Below, piece after piece: positions 6,492-14,127 of a stretch of 17,842 nt of DNA. The DNA lies in the NCBI GenBank assembly GCA_036506495.1, contig DASXRQ010000216.1, forward strand, positions 1-17,842, given 5' to 3'. The DNA is from DASXRC01 sp036506495 (GTDB lineage: Bacteria; Actinomycetota; Actinomycetes; Mycobacteriales; Micromonosporaceae). The notes below the pieces were generated by a model, which was given only the letters and a program-made list of their open reading frames with translations, searched no databases and was not told the DNA's origin. A program made the translations under genes and the position numbers. Positions within the stretch are counted from its first letter, which is position 1. Every line of letters starts with the position of its first letter.

Positions 6492-8942
6492 ATGACAGCG
6501 TACCGACCGCTGCACGTGGGCTGGTCGCTCGAGCCGGCCGACGCGTCGGCGGTACCCCTCGCCGCCATCGTTCGGGCCGGCCCGATCCAGGCCGCCGTCC
6601 CGGGCTGCGTCCACACCGACCTGTTCGCGGCCGGCCTGATACCCGACCCGTACCTGGATGACAACGAGGACCGGCTGGGTTGGATCGGGCGAACCGACTG
6701 GGTATACGAGACCGGTTTCGAGTGGGCCGACGACGGCGCGGACCGCGTCGATCTGGAGTGCGCCGGGATGGACACGGTCGCGACCGTGACGCTCAACGGC
6801 GCGCAGGTCGGGCGTACCGCGAACATGCATCGCCGCTACCGGTTCGACGTGCGTACGCTCCTGCGGCCGGGCTGGAACGCGCTGCGGATACGCTTCGACT
6901 CCGCCTACCGGTACGCCGAGGCACTGCGCGACCGGCTCGGCGCGCGGCCGGTGGCGTACCCGGAGCCGTTCAACTTCGTCAGGAAGATGGCGTGCAACTT
7001 CGGCTGGGACTGGGGTCCCACGCTCGTGACCGCCGGCATCTGGCGGCCGATCGGGCTGCGGTCGTGGTCGGCGGCGCGATTCACGGACGTCCGTCCACGG
7101 GTGACGGTCGCGGGCGGGGTCGGCACCATAGACGTCCACGTGTTGGTCGCGCGCGCCGCCGACCGGCCGCTCATGCTCGCCGCCGCCGTTGGCGAGGCCC
7201 GCGCGCGGGTCGCCGTCCCGGCGGGGCAGCGCGAGGCGGTGGTACGCCTCACGGTGCGCGACCCCGAGCTGTGGTGGCCGCGAGGGTACGGCGACCAGCC
7301 GCTCTATGCCGTGCGCGTAACGCTCATCGACGTGGACGGGAGCACAGTGGACGAGTGGTCGCGACGGATCGGGTTCCGGTCGGTCACGTTGGACACGACT
7401 CCGGACGAGCATGGCACGCCCTACACGGTGGTGGTCAACGACGAGCCCATCTTCGTCCGTGGAGTCAACTGGATCCCGGACGACTGCTTTCCGTCGCGCG
7501 TCACCCGCCGGCGGTACGCCGAGCGGCTCAGCCAGGCTGCCGACGCCAACGTGAACTACGTCCGGGTGTGGGGCGGCGGCTGCTACGAGTCGGACGACTT
7601 CTACGACATCGCGGACGAGCTGGGTCTGATGGTCGGTCAGGACTTCGCGTTCGCCTGCGCGGCGTACCCCGAGGAGGAGCCGTTCCGGTCCGAAGTGGAC
7701 GCCGAGGCCCGCGACAACGTCACGCGGCTCGCGACGCACCCGAGCCTCGTCGTCTGGACCGGCAACAACGAGTGCCAGTGGGGGCACGCCGACTGGGGCT
7801 GGGTCGCGCGGTTGGACGGCCGCAGTTGGGGCTCGGGCTACTACTCCCGGCTGTTGCCCCGCATCCTCGCCGAGCTCGATCCGACCCGCCCGTACTGGCC
7901 CGGCTCGCCCTGGTCGGGCTCGCCGGACCGGCACCCGAACGACCCGGCCCATGGCACGGTGCACATCTGGGACGTCTGGAACCGCCGCGACTACCTGCAC
8001 TACCGGGCGTACAGGCCGCGGTTCGTCGCCGAGTACGGCTTCCAGGCCCCGCCGGCGTACGCGACCCTCCGGCGGGCGGTACGCGACGACCCTCTCACAC
8101 CGGACTCGCCCGGCATGCGACACCACCAGAAGGCCGAGGACGGCGACGGCAAGCTGCGCCGGGCGCTGGAGGCCCACCTGCCGGAACCGCGCGACTTTGA
8201 CGACTGGCACTGGCTCACCCAACTCAACCAGGCGCGGGCCGTGGCGGTCGGCATCGAGCACTTCCGCTCGCTGCACCCGGTGTGCATGGGGTCGATCGTT
8301 TGGCAGCTCAACGACTGCTGGCCGGTCACGTCGTGGTCTGCCATCGACGGCGACGGGCGGCGCAAGCCCGTGTGGTACGCCCTGCGGGCCAGCTACGCGG
8401 ACCGGTTGCTCACCGTGCAGCCGCGCGACGGCGGGCTGGCGCTGGTCGTGGTCAACGACTCCGGCGCCGCGTGGTCGACACGGGCCGCGGTGGCCCGGCT
8501 GACGCTGGCCGGCGCGCGTCGGGCGACGAGAGAGTTCGAGCTCGCGGTGCCGCCTCGCGCGGCTTTGACCGTTCCGCTGCCGCCGGACCTGACGGCGGCC
8601 GACGACGTGCGGCGGGAGCTGCTGCTCGCCGAGGCGGACGCCGAACGGGCGTGGTGGTTTTTCGCGGAGGACCGCGATCTGGCGTACGCGCCGGCGCCGG
8701 CGGCCTTCGACGTCGCCGTCGAGCCGGTCGCGGACGGCGTGGCGGTGACCGTCGCCGCCGGTACGCTGCTGCGCGATGTGACCCTCTTTCCCGACCGGTT
8801 GGACCCGGCGGCCACCGTCGACCGGGCCCTGGTCACACTGCTCCACGGCGAGTCGGCAACGTTCGCCGTCCGGAGCGCGGTCCCGCTCGACGCCGCGGCC
8901 CTGTGCGGCCCGCCGGTGCTGCGATTCGCCAACGACGTCTAG
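6492..8942 (+). CDS. GH2 family beta-mannosidase
   Basis: Glycoside hydrolase family 2 enzyme, 816 aa, of the beta-mannosidase branch. It removes beta-linked mannose from the non-reducing ends of manno-oligosaccharides. Domains in order: jelly-roll sugar-binding domain (about 1-190, with VPGCVHTDL and NFGWDWGP as in mannosidases), immunoglobulin-like domain (about 195-300), TIM-barrel (about 305-590) and C-terminal beta domains. The acid/base is Glu427 in WTGNNECQWG and the nucleophile is Glu514 in FVAEYGFQ; RVWGGGCYE (358-366) holds the substrate-site Trp360. One oddity: the position usually Trp in the WQDF motif is Gly382 (VGQDF). No signal peptide is visible, so it probably acts on imported oligosaccharides. 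ATG 6492 has GGAGGG 6 nt upstream. No transporter or other mannan gene is nearby. The thioredoxin-like gene follows by 55 bp on the same strand. Confidence 0.93.
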   Translation: MTAYRPLHVGWSLEPADASAVPLAAIVRAGPIQAAVPGCVHTDLFAAGLIPDPYLDDNEDRLGWIGRTDWVYETGFEWADDGADRVDLECAGMDTVATVTLNGAQVGRTANMHRRYRFDVRTLLRPGWNALRIRFDSAYRYAEALRDRLGARPVAYPEPFNFVRKMACNFGWDWGPTLVTAGIWRPIGLRSWSAARFTDVRPRVTVAGGVGTIDVHVLVARAADRPLMLAAAVGEARARVAVPAGQREAVVRLTVRDPELWWPRGYGDQPLYAVRVTLIDVDGSTVDEWSRRIGFRSVTLDTTPDEHGTPYTVVVNDEPIFVRGVNWIPDDCFPSRVTRRRYAERLSQAADANVNYVRVWGGGCYESDDFYDIADELGLMVGQDFAFACAAYPEEEPFRSEVDAEARDNVTRLATHPSLVVWTGNNECQWGHADWGWVARLDGRSWGSGYYSRLLPRILAELDPTRPYWPGSPWSGSPDRHPNDPAHGTVHIWDVWNRRDYLHYRAYRPRFVAEYGFQAPPAYATLRRAVRDDPLTPDSPGMRHHQKAEDGDGKLRRALEAHLPEPRDFDDWHWLTQLNQARAVAVGIEHFRSLHPVCMGSIVWQLNDCWPVTSWSAIDGDGRRKPVWYALRASYADRLLTVQPRDGGLALVVVNDSGAAWSTRAAVARLTLAGARRATREFELAVPPRAALTVPLPPDLTAADDVRRELLLAEADAERAWWFFAEDRDLAYAPAPAAFDVAVEPVADGVAVTVAAGTLLRDVTLFPDRLDPAATVDRALVTLLHGESATFAVRSAVPLDAAALCGPPVLRFANDV

Positions 8943-8997
8943 ACCGCCGATTCCGGGTCGGCCTCGCGAGCCGAGAGGCGCGGGGGAGAATAACGGC

Positions 8998-9600
8998 ATG
9001 GCCGTCAGCTCGTTCATGGTTCCGCTCGGGACGCCCGCGCCCGACTTCACGCTGCCCGCCGCGGACACCGGCGACCTGGTGTCGCTCAAGGACTTCGCCG
9101 ACGCCCCGGCGTTGCTGGTGGCGTTCCTCTGCAACCACTGCCCGTACGTGCGCCATGTCGAGGCGGTGTTCGGGCGGGTCACCGCCGGGTACGCGGCACG
9201 CGGGCTCGCCACCGTCGGGATCAGCTGCAACGACGTGCGCTCCTATCCGGACGACGCGCCGGAGCACATGGCGGAACAGGCTCGGCGGGCCGGCTTCACC
9301 TTCCCGTACCTGTACGACGAGGAGCAGGCGGTGGCGTTGGCCTACCGGGCCGCGTGCACGCCGGATCTGTTCCTCTACGACGCCGGGCGGCGCCTGGCGT
9401 ACCGCGGTCAGTTCGACGGATCGCGCCCGCACGGCAGTGCGCCGGTGACCGGCGACTCGCTGTCCGTGGCCGTCGATCTCGTTCTCGCCGGCCGCCCAGT
9501 GCCCGAGCCACATCGCCCGAGCGCCGGCTGCAGCATCAAGTGGCGCCCGGGCAACGAGCCCGGTCCGGACACCGCCCTCGGCGGCCTGCGCGTCATCTGA
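8998..9600 (+). CDS. Thioredoxin-like (AhpC/TSA-type) protein with CNHC motif
   Basis: Thioredoxin-fold protein of 200 aa in the AhpC/TSA/redoxin superfamily. The N-terminal GTPAPDFTLPAADTGD stretch is typical of peroxiredoxin-like proteins, and the redox motif is Cys45-Asn-His-Cys48, followed by PYV. A cis-Pro region (CTPDLFLYD) comes later, and the C-terminal block AGCSIKWRPGNEP is conserved in this cytoplasmic subgroup. There is no signal peptide. A thiol-disulfide or peroxide-reducing role is inferred from the fold; partner and substrate are unknown. ATG 8998 is preceded by GGGGAGA at suitable spacing. The stop codon lies inside a short hairpin shared with the convergent ilvD stop, 13 bp away. 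Confidence 0.87.
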   Translation: MAVSSFMVPLGTPAPDFTLPAADTGDLVSLKDFADAPALLVAFLCNHCPYVRHVEAVFGRVTAGYAARGLATVGISCNDVRSYPDDAPEHMAEQARRAGFTFPYLYDEEQAVALAYRAACTPDLFLYDAGRRLAYRGQFDGSRPHGSAPVTGDSLSVAVDLVLAGRPVPEPHRPSAGCSIKWRPGNEPGPDTALGGLRVI

Positions 9601-9617
9601 CGGCCGCCGTGCGTCAG
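9597..9617. terminator. Short hairpin containing both convergent stop codons
   Basis: CTGACG (9597-9602) and CGTCAG (9612-9617) form a perfect 6-bp inverted repeat with a 9-nt loop. The TGA stop of the thioredoxin-like gene lies in one arm and the minus-strand TGA of ilvD in the other. With only 13 bp between the genes this is the only candidate for ending both transcripts. There is no T-tract, and the stem is short. Confidence 0.4.
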
Positions 9618-11461
9618 TCCGGGACCTTGCGGTAGGCGCCGTCGCTGGCGCTGGTGGCCATCGAGGCGTACGCCCGAAGCGCCGCGGAGATCGGCCGCGG
9701 CCGATCCAGAGGTGTGTAGGGCCGGTCCCGCTTCTCCTGGGCGATACGCCGTCGCTCCAACTCCTCGGCCGGGACGTCGAGCTCGATCGTGCGCGCCGGG
9801 ATGTCGATGACGATCTCGTCGCCGTCGACGATCAGCGCGATCACCCCGCCGGCGGCGGCCTCCGGCGAGATGTGCCCGATCGAGACCCCCGAGGTGCCGC
9901 CGGAGAACCGGCCGTCCGTGACCAGGGCACAGTCCTTGCCGAGCCCGCGGCCCTTGAGGAAGGACGTGGGATAGAGCATCTCCTGCATCCCCGGGCCGCC
10001 CCGCGGCCCCTCGTACCGGACCACGACAACGTCGCCGGCGCGCACGTCACCGCGCAGGATGGCCTCCACCGTGGACTCCTGCGACTCGAAGACCTTCGCG
10101 GGGCCGCGGAAGGTCAGCCGGTCGACGGGCACGCCGGCGGTCTTCACCACGCAGCCCTCGGGAGCCAGGTTGCCGTGCAGGATCGCGAGCCCGCCGTCGG
10201 CCGTGTACGCGTGCGCGACGTCCCGGATACAGCCGCCGGCCGCGTCCGTGTCCAGCGACGACCACCGGTTCCCGGTCGAGAACGGCTCGGTCGTACGCAC
10301 GCCACCCGGAGCGGCATGGAACAGCTCCACCGCCTCGGCATCCGCCGACCCGCCGCGGATGTCCCACGTGGACAGCCAGTCAACGAGCGACGGCGCGTGG
10401 ACCGCCCGCACGTCGCGGCGCAGCAGACCCGCCCGGTCGAGCTCACCGAGAATGGCCGGGATGCCGCCGGCGCGGTGCACGTCCTCCATGTGGTACTGCG
10501 GCGTGTTCGGCGCGACCTTCGCCAGGCACGGCACGCGCCGTGAGATGGCGTCGATGTCGACGACGCCGAAGTCCACCTCGGCCTCGCGGGCGGCGGCGAG
10601 GAGGTGCAGCACCGTGTTGGTCGAGCCACCCATGGCCACGTCGAGGGCGACGGCGTTCTCAAACGCGGCCCGGGTCGCGATCGAGCGGGGGAGCACGGAC
10701 GCGTCGTCCTCGGCGTACCACCGCCGGGCGAGCTGGACGACGAGCCGGCCGGCCCGCTCGAACAGCGCCCGCCGCGCGGCGTGGGTGGCCAGCGTCGACC
10801 CGTTGCCGGGCAGCGCGAGGCCGATGGCCTCGGTCAGGCAGTTCATCGAGTTGGCAGTGAACATCCCCGAACAGGATCCGCAGGTCGGACACGCGGACCG
10901 TTCGATCGCCCCCAGCTGCTCGTCGGTGACGGACTCATTCGACGAGGCGATCATCGCGTCGATCAGGTCGATCTTGGGGTGCACGACGCCCTCCACCGCG
11001 ACCGTCTTGCCGGCCTCCATCGGGCCGCCGGACACGAACACGGTCGGGATGTTGAGCCGGAGCGCGGCCAGCAGCATCCCGGGTGTGATCTTGTCGCAGT
11101 TCGAGATGCAGACCAGGGCGTCGGCGCAGTGGGCGTTGACCATGAACTCGACCGAGTCGGCGATCAGCTCCCGGCTGGGCAGGGAGTACAGCATGCCGCC
11201 GTGGCCCATCGCGATGCCGTCGTCGACCGCGATCGTGTTGAACTCGCGGCCCACGCCGCCCGCCTCGGCCACCGCGTCGGCCACCAGTGCGCCGAGGTTG
11301 CGCAGGTGTACGTGGCCCGGCACGAACTGGGTGAAGCTGTTGGCGATGGCGACGATCGGCTTGCCGAAGTCGTCGTCGGTCATGCCGGTCGCACGCCACA
11401 GCGCGCGGGCACCGGCCATGGTCCGGCCGTGCGTGGAGGTCTTCGACCGCAGCTCAGGCAT
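9614..11461 (-). CDS. ilvD: Dihydroxy-acid dehydratase
   Basis: Iron-sulfur dihydroxy-acid dehydratase, 615 aa, the normal length of the long IlvD type. It catalyses the third shared step of valine and isoleucine synthesis, dehydrating 2,3-dihydroxy-3-methyl acids to 2-keto acids, in the cytoplasm. Conserved blocks: NSFTQFVPGHVHL (41-53), the cluster Cys122 in CISNCDKITPGM, a CPTCGSCSGMFTANSMN block (191-207) holding further cluster cysteines, LPGNGS, and GGTDGR-type C-terminal motifs represented here by DGRFSGGTSG. ATG 11461 starts the conserved MPELRS N-terminus. A perfect 7-bp hairpin occupies the ribosome-binding region just upstream. The gene is transcribed away from the GGDEF-EAL gene across 147 bp; ilvBNC lie beyond that gene, so the pathway is split into two units. 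No truncation seen. Confidence 0.96.
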   Translation of the reverse strand: MPELRSKTSTHGRTMAGARALWRATGMTDDDFGKPIVAIANSFTQFVPGHVHLRNLGALVADAVAEAGGVGREFNTIAVDDGIAMGHGGMLYSLPSRELIADSVEFMVNAHCADALVCISNCDKITPGMLLAALRLNIPTVFVSGGPMEAGKTVAVEGVVHPKIDLIDAMIASSNESVTDEQLGAIERSACPTCGSCSGMFTANSMNCLTEAIGLALPGNGSTLATHAARRALFERAGRLVVQLARRWYAEDDASVLPRSIATRAAFENAVALDVAMGGSTNTVLHLLAAAREAEVDFGVVDIDAISRRVPCLAKVAPNTPQYHMEDVHRAGGIPAILGELDRAGLLRRDVRAVHAPSLVDWLSTWDIRGGSADAEAVELFHAAPGGVRTTEPFSTGNRWSSLDTDAAGGCIRDVAHAYTADGGLAILHGNLAPEGCVVKTAGVPVDRLTFRGPAKVFESQESTVEAILRGDVRAGDVVVVRYEGPRGGPGMQEMLYPTSFLKGRGLGKDCALVTDGRFSGGTSGVSIGHISPEAAAGGVIALIVDGDEIVIDIPARTIELDVPAEELERRRIAQEKRDRPYTPLDRPRPISAALRAYASMATSASDGAYRKVPD

Positions 11462-11465
11462 GTCG

Positions 11466-11482
11466 CCCAGTGTCGCACTGGG
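11466..11482 (-). promoter_or_regulatory. Perfect hairpin over the ilvD ribosome-binding region
   Basis: On the minus strand CCCAGTG, loop CGA, CACTGGG, then four bases and the ilvD ATG. The only Shine-Dalgarno-like bases (GGG) are in the second arm and would be paired when the hairpin forms. The palindrome could be an RNA switch on translation or a DNA operator; sequence alone does not separate these. Confidence 0.45.
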
Positions 11483-11608
11483 GCCGGGCGGGCGCGCATG
11501 CCGCGTACGGTTGTCCACTGTCCGAGACGCCCGTAACCCGGTCGGTCATGCCAATCCGTCCCGCGTCGCACATTCCGTCCCCCGTGGGCTTCTCCGATCC
11601 GGCATTGT

Positions 11609-13948
11609 GTGTGCGTGCACCTCCCCTCGGGCATCGAGTTCGCCGCGGGCGCGAGCACGCTCGCGGCCGTGCCGTCGGCGGCGGTGCTCGCCTCTTCGGC
11701 TCGCTGGAGGGTCGGCCCGACCCGCGTGGCGCATCGGCTGCTCGCCGTCGGCACCGCGGTCGTCGCGCTGACCGTGGTCGCCGGTCTCGGTGCGAGCCTG
11801 ACCATGTCCCCCGACTGGGTGCACCGATGGCCCGACCGGATGATGCTGGCGACGTTGCTGGCCGTGGGCACCACCGCGGGCACCGCGACCCTGCTCGCCG
11901 GCGTGCTCTGGCTGTCCGGGCGGGGCGGCGGCGGGCGTGCGTTGCGGCATCTGCTCGACGCTCTGGTGGTCGCCGCGGCGATCTGGTTTGTCGGCTGGGT
12001 GCTGATCTCCCGGCCGACCAGGGTCCTGGGGGACCAGACGCCGAAGGGATGCATCCCGATCCTGTTGCCGTGTGTGGTCGTCGCGCTGGCGGTCGGGGTT
12101 GTCGTGATCGTCGCGATGCGGTGCCCGCGGCCGCGCGGTGGCATGGTGCTGCTCGGCTCGGGCGTCCTGCTGGTGGCGGTCGGCGGTGGCGGGCTTGCCG
12201 CCGGCACCTGCCACAACTGGTGGGTCGCGTTCGCCGCAGGCGCCGGGGCGATGCCGCTGGGCCTGCTGGCCGTGGCGTCGGCGAGCCGGCTGCCGGACGA
12301 GGTCGCCGGTCCGGACGAAGAGTTGATCCGCCGCGGCGGCGCGTACGCCTTCGTGCCGATGGCCGCGATCGCGATCGCCGCCGTCGTTCACCTCAGCCGG
12401 GGCGGCGGATTCGAGGACCTGTACGGCATGGGTGCGACCATCGTGGAGGGGTTCGCGCTCGTCGTGCGGCAGTCGCTCGCGCTCGGCGACGTCCGGCGGT
12501 ACGCCCGCCGCCTCGCCGAGCGCGAGGCGCACTTCCGCGAGCTCGCGCACACCGACCCGCTGACCGGGCTGGCCAACCGACGCGGCCTGCTGCGCGCCCT
12601 GTTCACCGAGGCGGTCGGCGGGCCGCCGTGCGTGCTGCTCGGGCTCGACCTGGATGGCTTCAAGAATGTCAACGACCTCCGCGGGCACGAGGTCGGCGAC
12701 GAGGTGCTGATGGAGGTCGGCCAGCGCCTCCGCATGAACCTGCGCCCCGGCGACGTCGCCGCCCGCCTCGGCGGCGACGAGTTCGCGGTGCTCATGTGGG
12801 CTCGGCCCGCGGAGGCTCAGCGCGCCGCGGAGCGGTTGCTGGCCATCCTGTGCCGGCCGTACGAGCAGGCGAAGGGCCGCGTCTACCTCTCCGCCAGCAT
12901 CGGCCTCGCCGGCAACGCCCACGCGAAGGACGTCCCGACGCTGCTGCGCAACGCCGACCTCGCCCTGCGGTACGCCAAGCAGCGCGGCAAGTCCCGGGTT
13001 GAGCTGTACGACGCGAGCTACGAGCGGAAGCTGCGCCGGCGCACCGCGCTGGACCACGAGCTGCGAGGGGCGATCGAGCGCGGCGAGCTGCATGTGGCGT
13101 ACCAGCCGGTGGTCGCCTTGCCGTCGGTGCGTCCGGTCGGGGCGGAGGCGCTGTTGCGCTGGCACCACCCGGTGCTGGGCAGCGTCCCGCCCGACGAGTT
13201 CATCCCGGTCGCCGAGGAGACCGGGCTGATCGGCAAGATCGGTGCCTGGGTGCTGCACCAGGCCTGCCATCAGCTCTCGCTGTGGCTCGCCGAGGGGCAC
13301 GACGTGTGGGTGTCCGTCAATGTGTCGCCACGTGAGCTGCCGTCGCCGGAGTACGTCGTGCAGCTGGCCGAGGCGCTGCGCGCGCACCGCGTCCCACCGC
13401 AGCGACTCGTGCTAGAGGTGACCGAGCGCGTGGTGGCCACCGACCTGGACGAGCTGATCCGCCGGCTGGGCGCGCTGCGCGCGACGGGTGTGCGGATCGC
13501 GCTGGACGACTTCGGCGCCGGCTACTCCTCTCTCGGCCAGCTGCGGAACTTGCCGGTGGACATTCTCAAGATCGATCACAGCCTGGTGGCCGAGCCGGAG
13601 ACCTCCCGCACCGGCACCGCCGCCCCCCTCGTCGAGGTCGTGGTCCGGCTCGGGCACCGGCTCGGCGTGGAGGTGATCGCCGAAGGGATGTCCGAGCCGG
13701 CCCATCGCACCGTCGTGGAGGCCGCCGGCTGCCGCTTTGGGCAGGGCCACCTGTTCGGTCGGCCGGTTCCCGCCGAACATCTGGAGGCGCAGCTCGTCGC
13801 GGCGAGCTCCCGGCTGCGTGCAGCACCCGGTTCGCGGGTCGGCGGCGCCCCAGAGGCCTGGTCCGCCGCGACTCGGCACGGGGAGACGTCGGACAACGCT
13901 CAGCATGTGAGACCAGTTGACTCATCGCGTGAGATACGTCAGGCTTAG
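11609..13948 (+). CDS. Membrane GGDEF-EAL protein (c-di-GMP synthesis/breakdown)
   Basis: Membrane protein of 779 aa with a C-terminal GGDEF-EAL pair. The N-terminal third holds about seven hydrophobic segments (approximately 41-62, 78-101, 116-133, 150-170, 177-199, 203-223, 245-261, with a possible extra one at 10-30), presumably a membrane sensor of no type I recognise. A short helical linker (about 290-310) leads to the GGDEF domain (about 311-470). Its active site GGDEF (388-392) is intact and an RPGD inhibitory-site motif (379-382) lies five residues before it. The EAL domain (about 478-730) retains Glu513 in EAL, Asn571, Glu603 in EVTE, DDFGAGYSS (633-641), Lys654 and Glu692. Both activities therefore look possible. 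Start GTG 11609 is uncertain; GTG 11615 is close by and no Shine-Dalgarno is clear. The last codons overlap the putative ilvB leader promoter. Confidence 0.9.
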   Translation: MCVHLPSGIEFAAGASTLAAVPSAAVLASSARWRVGPTRVAHRLLAVGTAVVALTVVAGLGASLTMSPDWVHRWPDRMMLATLLAVGTTAGTATLLAGVLWLSGRGGGGRALRHLLDALVVAAAIWFVGWVLISRPTRVLGDQTPKGCIPILLPCVVVALAVGVVVIVAMRCPRPRGGMVLLGSGVLLVAVGGGGLAAGTCHNWWVAFAAGAGAMPLGLLAVASASRLPDEVAGPDEELIRRGGAYAFVPMAAIAIAAVVHLSRGGGFEDLYGMGATIVEGFALVVRQSLALGDVRRYARRLAEREAHFRELAHTDPLTGLANRRGLLRALFTEAVGGPPCVLLGLDLDGFKNVNDLRGHEVGDEVLMEVGQRLRMNLRPGDVAARLGGDEFAVLMWARPAEAQRAAERLLAILCRPYEQAKGRVYLSASIGLAGNAHAKDVPTLLRNADLALRYAKQRGKSRVELYDASYERKLRRRTALDHELRGAIERGELHVAYQPVVALPSVRPVGAEALLRWHHPVLGSVPPDEFIPVAEETGLIGKIGAWVLHQACHQLSLWLAEGHDVWVSVNVSPRELPSPEYVVQLAEALRAHRVPPQRLVLEVTERVVATDLDELIRRLGALRATGVRIALDDFGAGYSSLGQLRNLPVDILKIDHSLVAEPETSRTGTAAPLVEVVVRLGHRLGVEVIAEGMSEPAHRTVVEAAGCRFGQGHLFGRPVPAEHLEAQLVAASSRLRAAPGSRVGGAPEAWSAATRHGETSDNAQHVRPVDSSREIRQA
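13917..13945 (+). promoter_or_regulatory. Putative promoter of the ilvB leader
   Basis: TTGACT (13917-13922), a 17-bp spacer and CAGGCT (13940-13945). The -35 matches five of six consensus bases; the -10 keeps only the second A and final T. The leader ATG (13952) begins 6 nt after the -10, where transcription would be expected to start, so the leader mRNA may be leaderless. The promoter lies inside the 3' end of the GGDEF-EAL gene. Confidence 0.5.
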
Positions 13949-13951
13949 CGC

Positions 13952-13987
13952 ATGTCGCCGACCTGGTCGTCTCGAGTACTTACCTAG
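13952..13987 (+). CDS. Putative ilvB leader peptide (11 aa)
   Basis: ATG to TAG encodes MSPTWSSRVLT. Val (GTA) and Leu (CTT) are codons 9 and 10, directly before Thr and stop, and both are rare codons in this GC-rich genome, where GTC/GTG and CTC/CTG dominate the flanking genes. The stop abuts the first base of a perfect 11-bp hairpin. This is the arrangement of a ribosome-mediated attenuator, where low charged Val/Leu tRNA would stall the ribosome and change downstream folding. Leader peptides upstream of ilvB are known in other actinobacteria. Only two regulatory codons are present, fewer than in classic cases, so the call rests mainly on position and the downstream hairpins. Confidence 0.5.
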   Translation: MSPTWSSRVLT

Positions 13988-14014
13988 AGCGCACTCTCCC
14001 GACGAGAGTGCGCT
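13988..14014 (+). promoter_or_regulatory. Attenuator hairpin A
   Basis: AGCGCACTCTC (13988-13998) and GAGAGTGCGCT (14004-14014) form a perfect 11-bp stem with loop CCGAC. A ribosome stalled at leader codons 9-10 would cover part of the first arm. An alternative weaker pairing exists between TCGTC/GAG in the leader (13967-13976) and CTC/GACGA (13996-14005), which would break this stem. I could not find a strong antiterminator pairing with the next hairpin. Confidence 0.65.
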
Positions 14015-14053
14015 GGCCCCATGCATCCCGCATGCGGGCCGTTTTTGTTGCTT
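14015..14053 (+). terminator. Intrinsic terminator / attenuator hairpin B before ilvB
   Basis: GGCCC-CATGC (14015-14024) pairs with GCATG and GGGCC (14030-14040) with one bulged C at 14035 and loop ATCCC. It is followed at once by GTTTTTGTTGCTT, the only convincing T-tract after a stem in the window. It may end the GGDEF-EAL transcript, attenuate ilvBNC, or both. Its 5' edge directly abuts hairpin A. Confidence 0.75.
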
Positions 14054-14127
14054 CAAAACGCTAATCCCCCGGTAGCCCTCGTGACAACGAGCCTCGCGAC
14101 AGCCGATCCGAGCCTAAGGCAGATCCG

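Noticed and set aside
8946..8979. Two overlapping 5-bp inverted repeats between the mannosidase and thioredoxin-like genes
   Set aside because: Arms are short and GC-rich, without a T-tract; such matches are expected by chance at this base composition.
6489..9230. A 913-codon open frame on the minus strand opposite the mannosidase and thioredoxin-like genes
   Set aside because: It is Arg/Val/Pro-rich with no domain character and mirrors the codon bias of real genes on the plus strand. The plus-strand genes have complete catalytic motifs and ribosome-binding sites.
13949..14127. T-box or metabolite riboswitch upstream of ilvB
   Set aside because: No T-box-like conserved bulge sequence or long specifier stem is visible; the short ORF plus tandem hairpins fits a peptide-type attenuator better.
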